A stretch of DNA of 7,510 bases from ZLKRG08 sp051006515. GTDB taxonomy: Bacteria > Actinomycetota > Actinomycetes > Nanopelagicales > Nanopelagicaceae. Position 1 is the first letter of the stretch. Every line of letters begins with the position of its first letter. The DNA lies in contig JBPCTD010000090.1 in NCBI GenBank assembly GCA_051006515.1, positions 1-7,510 of the forward strand. The letters run 5' to 3'. Under the pieces are notes generated by a model. The model was given only the letters and a program-made list of their open reading frames with translations. It did not search any database and had not been told where the DNA came from. Position numbers and translations under genes: made by a program. Shown one piece after another: positions 6,795 to 7,510 of this stretch.

Positions 6795-6807
6795 AACCTG
6801 AAGGTTA
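6794..6807. promoter_or_regulatory. inverted repeat in a divergent gap with a possible minus-strand -10 box
   Basis: TAACCT, 2-nt spacer GA, then AGGTTA form a 6-bp inverted repeat touching the thioesterase start codon. Read on the minus strand, TAACCT from 6807 to 6802 lies 7 nt before the ATG at 6794 and could be a -10 box for a leaderless transcript. The dyad could be an operator over that promoter, but 6-bp arms arise easily by chance. Confidence 0.3.
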
Positions 6808-6810
6808 CGC

Positions 6811-6816
6811 TACTTT
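6811..6816 (+). promoter_or_regulatory. possible -10 box for the DUF3093 gene
   Basis: TACTTT ends 6 nt before the GTG at 6823, a spacing that predicts transcription starting at the start codon. No Shine-Dalgarno site is present in the 28-bp gap. The match to TATAAT is only partial and no -35 box stands out. Confidence 0.28.
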
Positions 6817-6822
6817 TAACCC

Positions 6823-7287
6823 GTGAGTAAAAGAAATACGGATAATCCCAGCAAATTTAAAGCTGTGATTAATCCGCCATTTACTCTTGTGGCTTTTATT
6901 TATTTCATGTACTTCTCATTAGCGCTAGCAGTGTGGGTAGCCTTTGATTTCACAGCTGCGGCAATTGTGATGGCAGCGCTGACAGTGGTGATGCCAATTA
7001 TCTGGCGAAACTTTCGCATGGTGATTTCTGTAGATGACGAATTACGCATCGATAAAGCGCATATTGAATTGCGCTATTTAAAAGAGCCAGTGGCTCTAGA
7101 TAAGGAAAGCTACCGAAAGCTTCGTACCATCAATAGCGATGCTCGCAGCTTTCACGCAACAAGACCTTGGCTAAAAGTTGGCGTGAAAGTCGCGCTTAAT
7201 GATCCCCGCGATAAAACTACTTACTGGTTAATTGGATTTAAGAATACAAAAAGCGCTGAAAAATTTATTGAAGTTTTGACTGTTTAG
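6823..7287 (+). CDS. DUF3093 family membrane protein
   Basis: This protein of unknown function has 154 residues. Two adjacent membrane segments at about 20-40 and 43-61 are followed by a soluble domain. The C-terminal run RPWLKVGVKVALNDPRDKTTYWLIGFKN at about 114-141 matches the DUF3093 signature (rPW...GV.v...DP.D..pYWl), with the family's usual place beside dut and DUF4193. The topology suggests a small membrane-anchored cytosolic or PH-like domain; that is inference. The start is a GTG without a Shine-Dalgarno site, 28 bp from the divergent thioesterase. The first in-frame ATG is codon 30, inside the first membrane segment, so the GTG is the better start. The gene converges on DUF4193 with a 13-bp gap. 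Confidence 0.83.
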   Translation: MSKRNTDNPSKFKAVINPPFTLVAFIYFMYFSLALAVWVAFDFTAAAIVMAALTVVMPIIWRNFRMVISVDDELRIDKAHIELRYLKEPVALDKESYRKLRTINSDARSFHATRPWLKVGVKVALNDPRDKTTYWLIGFKNTKSAEKFIEVLTV

Positions 7288-7306
7288 AAAAGCTTAAAAA
7301 TTAAGC
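7285..7306 (-). terminator. weak hairpin between convergent DUF3093 and DUF4193 genes
   Basis: GCTTAA at 7292-7297 and TTAAGC at 7301-7306 form a perfect 6-bp stem with a 3-base loop. Read on the minus strand it is followed by TTTTCT, so it could end the DUF4193 transcript; the stem includes that gene's TAA stop. Only two pairs are G-C and the T-run is short, so it is a poor terminator by usual standards. On the plus strand no T-run follows directly. Confidence 0.35.
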
Positions 7307-7510
7307 GCACTCTTTGCAAATTGCGTTTGCGCCAGTACCTTTTGAAAGGTTGCTGATATGAGAAACCAAGAAGCAGCGACTGCAAGTAAATTCATCTTCC
7401 TGCTTTGGCACAACACGTACTGAAAGTTCTTCGCCAGAAAGGTCAGCGCCAGGAAGCTCTAGATTCTCAGCTTCTTCCTCTTCATCGATATCGATCTTGC
7501 CGGATTGAAC
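7301..7510 (-). CDS. DUF4193 family zinc-ribbon-like protein, C-terminal part
   Basis: The last 69 codons and a TAA stop are present; the start lies beyond the right edge. The visible part has an acidic stretch (IDIDEEEEAENLELPGADL), then GEELSVRVVPKQEDEFTCSRCF and an end in AICKECA. That pattern is the DUF4193 signature, a small actinobacterial protein of about 100 residues (Rv2699c in M. tuberculosis). Two CxxC pairs (fragment residues 43/46 and 65/68) could hold one zinc ion. Function is unknown. It converges on DUF3093 with a 13-bp gap, the usual arrangement in this block. Confidence 0.88.
   Translation of the reverse strand, partial: VQSGKIDIDEEEEAENLELPGADLSGEELSVRVVPKQEDEFTCSRCFLVSHISNLSKGTGANAICKECA

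Noticed and set aside
1..7510. a defence system, mobile element, CRISPR array, tRNA or riboswitch
   Set aside because: No transposase, integrase, spaced direct repeats, tRNA-like fold or long structured leader is visible; the window is filled with housekeeping genes and has no gap longer than 60 bp.

Overview
The window reads as a compact, low-GC stretch of an actinobacterial chromosome. Every gene has its closest remembered relatives in Actinobacteria: an AcnA-type aconitase, a TRAM-domain uridine methyltransferase, paired TrkA proteins, DUF3159, dUTPase, DUF3093 and DUF4193. The AT-rich composition, gaps of about 10-60 bp, frequent start/stop overlaps and weak or absent Shine-Dalgarno sites suggest a streamlined lineage such as the freshwater acI/Nanopelagicales group. 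That placement is inference from gene content and base composition; no marker gene was searched.

Layout, left to right: (1) the first 15 codons of dxs, minus strand, cut by the window edge; (2) acnA, minus strand, complete; (3) a 60-bp gap holding a perfect 20-bp palindrome and a good Shine-Dalgarno site for acnA; (4) a TrmA/RlmCD-family methyltransferase, minus strand; (5) a 31-bp divergent gap; (6) two TrkA-type RCK proteins, plus strand, joined by a 1-nt TAATG overlap; (7) a minus-strand operon reading thioesterase, dut, DUF3159 membrane protein, in which each start overlaps the preceding stop; the 3' end of DUF3159 overlaps the second trkA by 14 bp; (8) a 28-bp divergent gap; (9) a DUF3093 membrane protein, plus strand; (10) the C-terminal 69 codons of a DUF4193 zinc-ribbon-like protein, minus strand, cut by the right edge. 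No gene-free stretch exceeds 60 bp.

The order matches, from memory, the conserved actinobacterial block around Mycobacterium tuberculosis Rv2689c-Rv2699c, but condensed. The membrane permease gene that usually sits between the methyltransferase and the trkA pair is missing, as are the OB-fold and DUF3710 genes usually found between DUF3159 and dut. A PaaI-like thioesterase stands upstream of dut instead. Roles are mostly housekeeping: TCA cycle, isoprenoid precursor entry, RNA modification, potassium transport gating, nucleotide sanitation. I see no mobile element, CRISPR array, RNA gene or defence system. The items most worth checking are the palindrome before acnA, the missing permease beside the RCK pair, and the very short divergent gaps that look like leaderless promoters.
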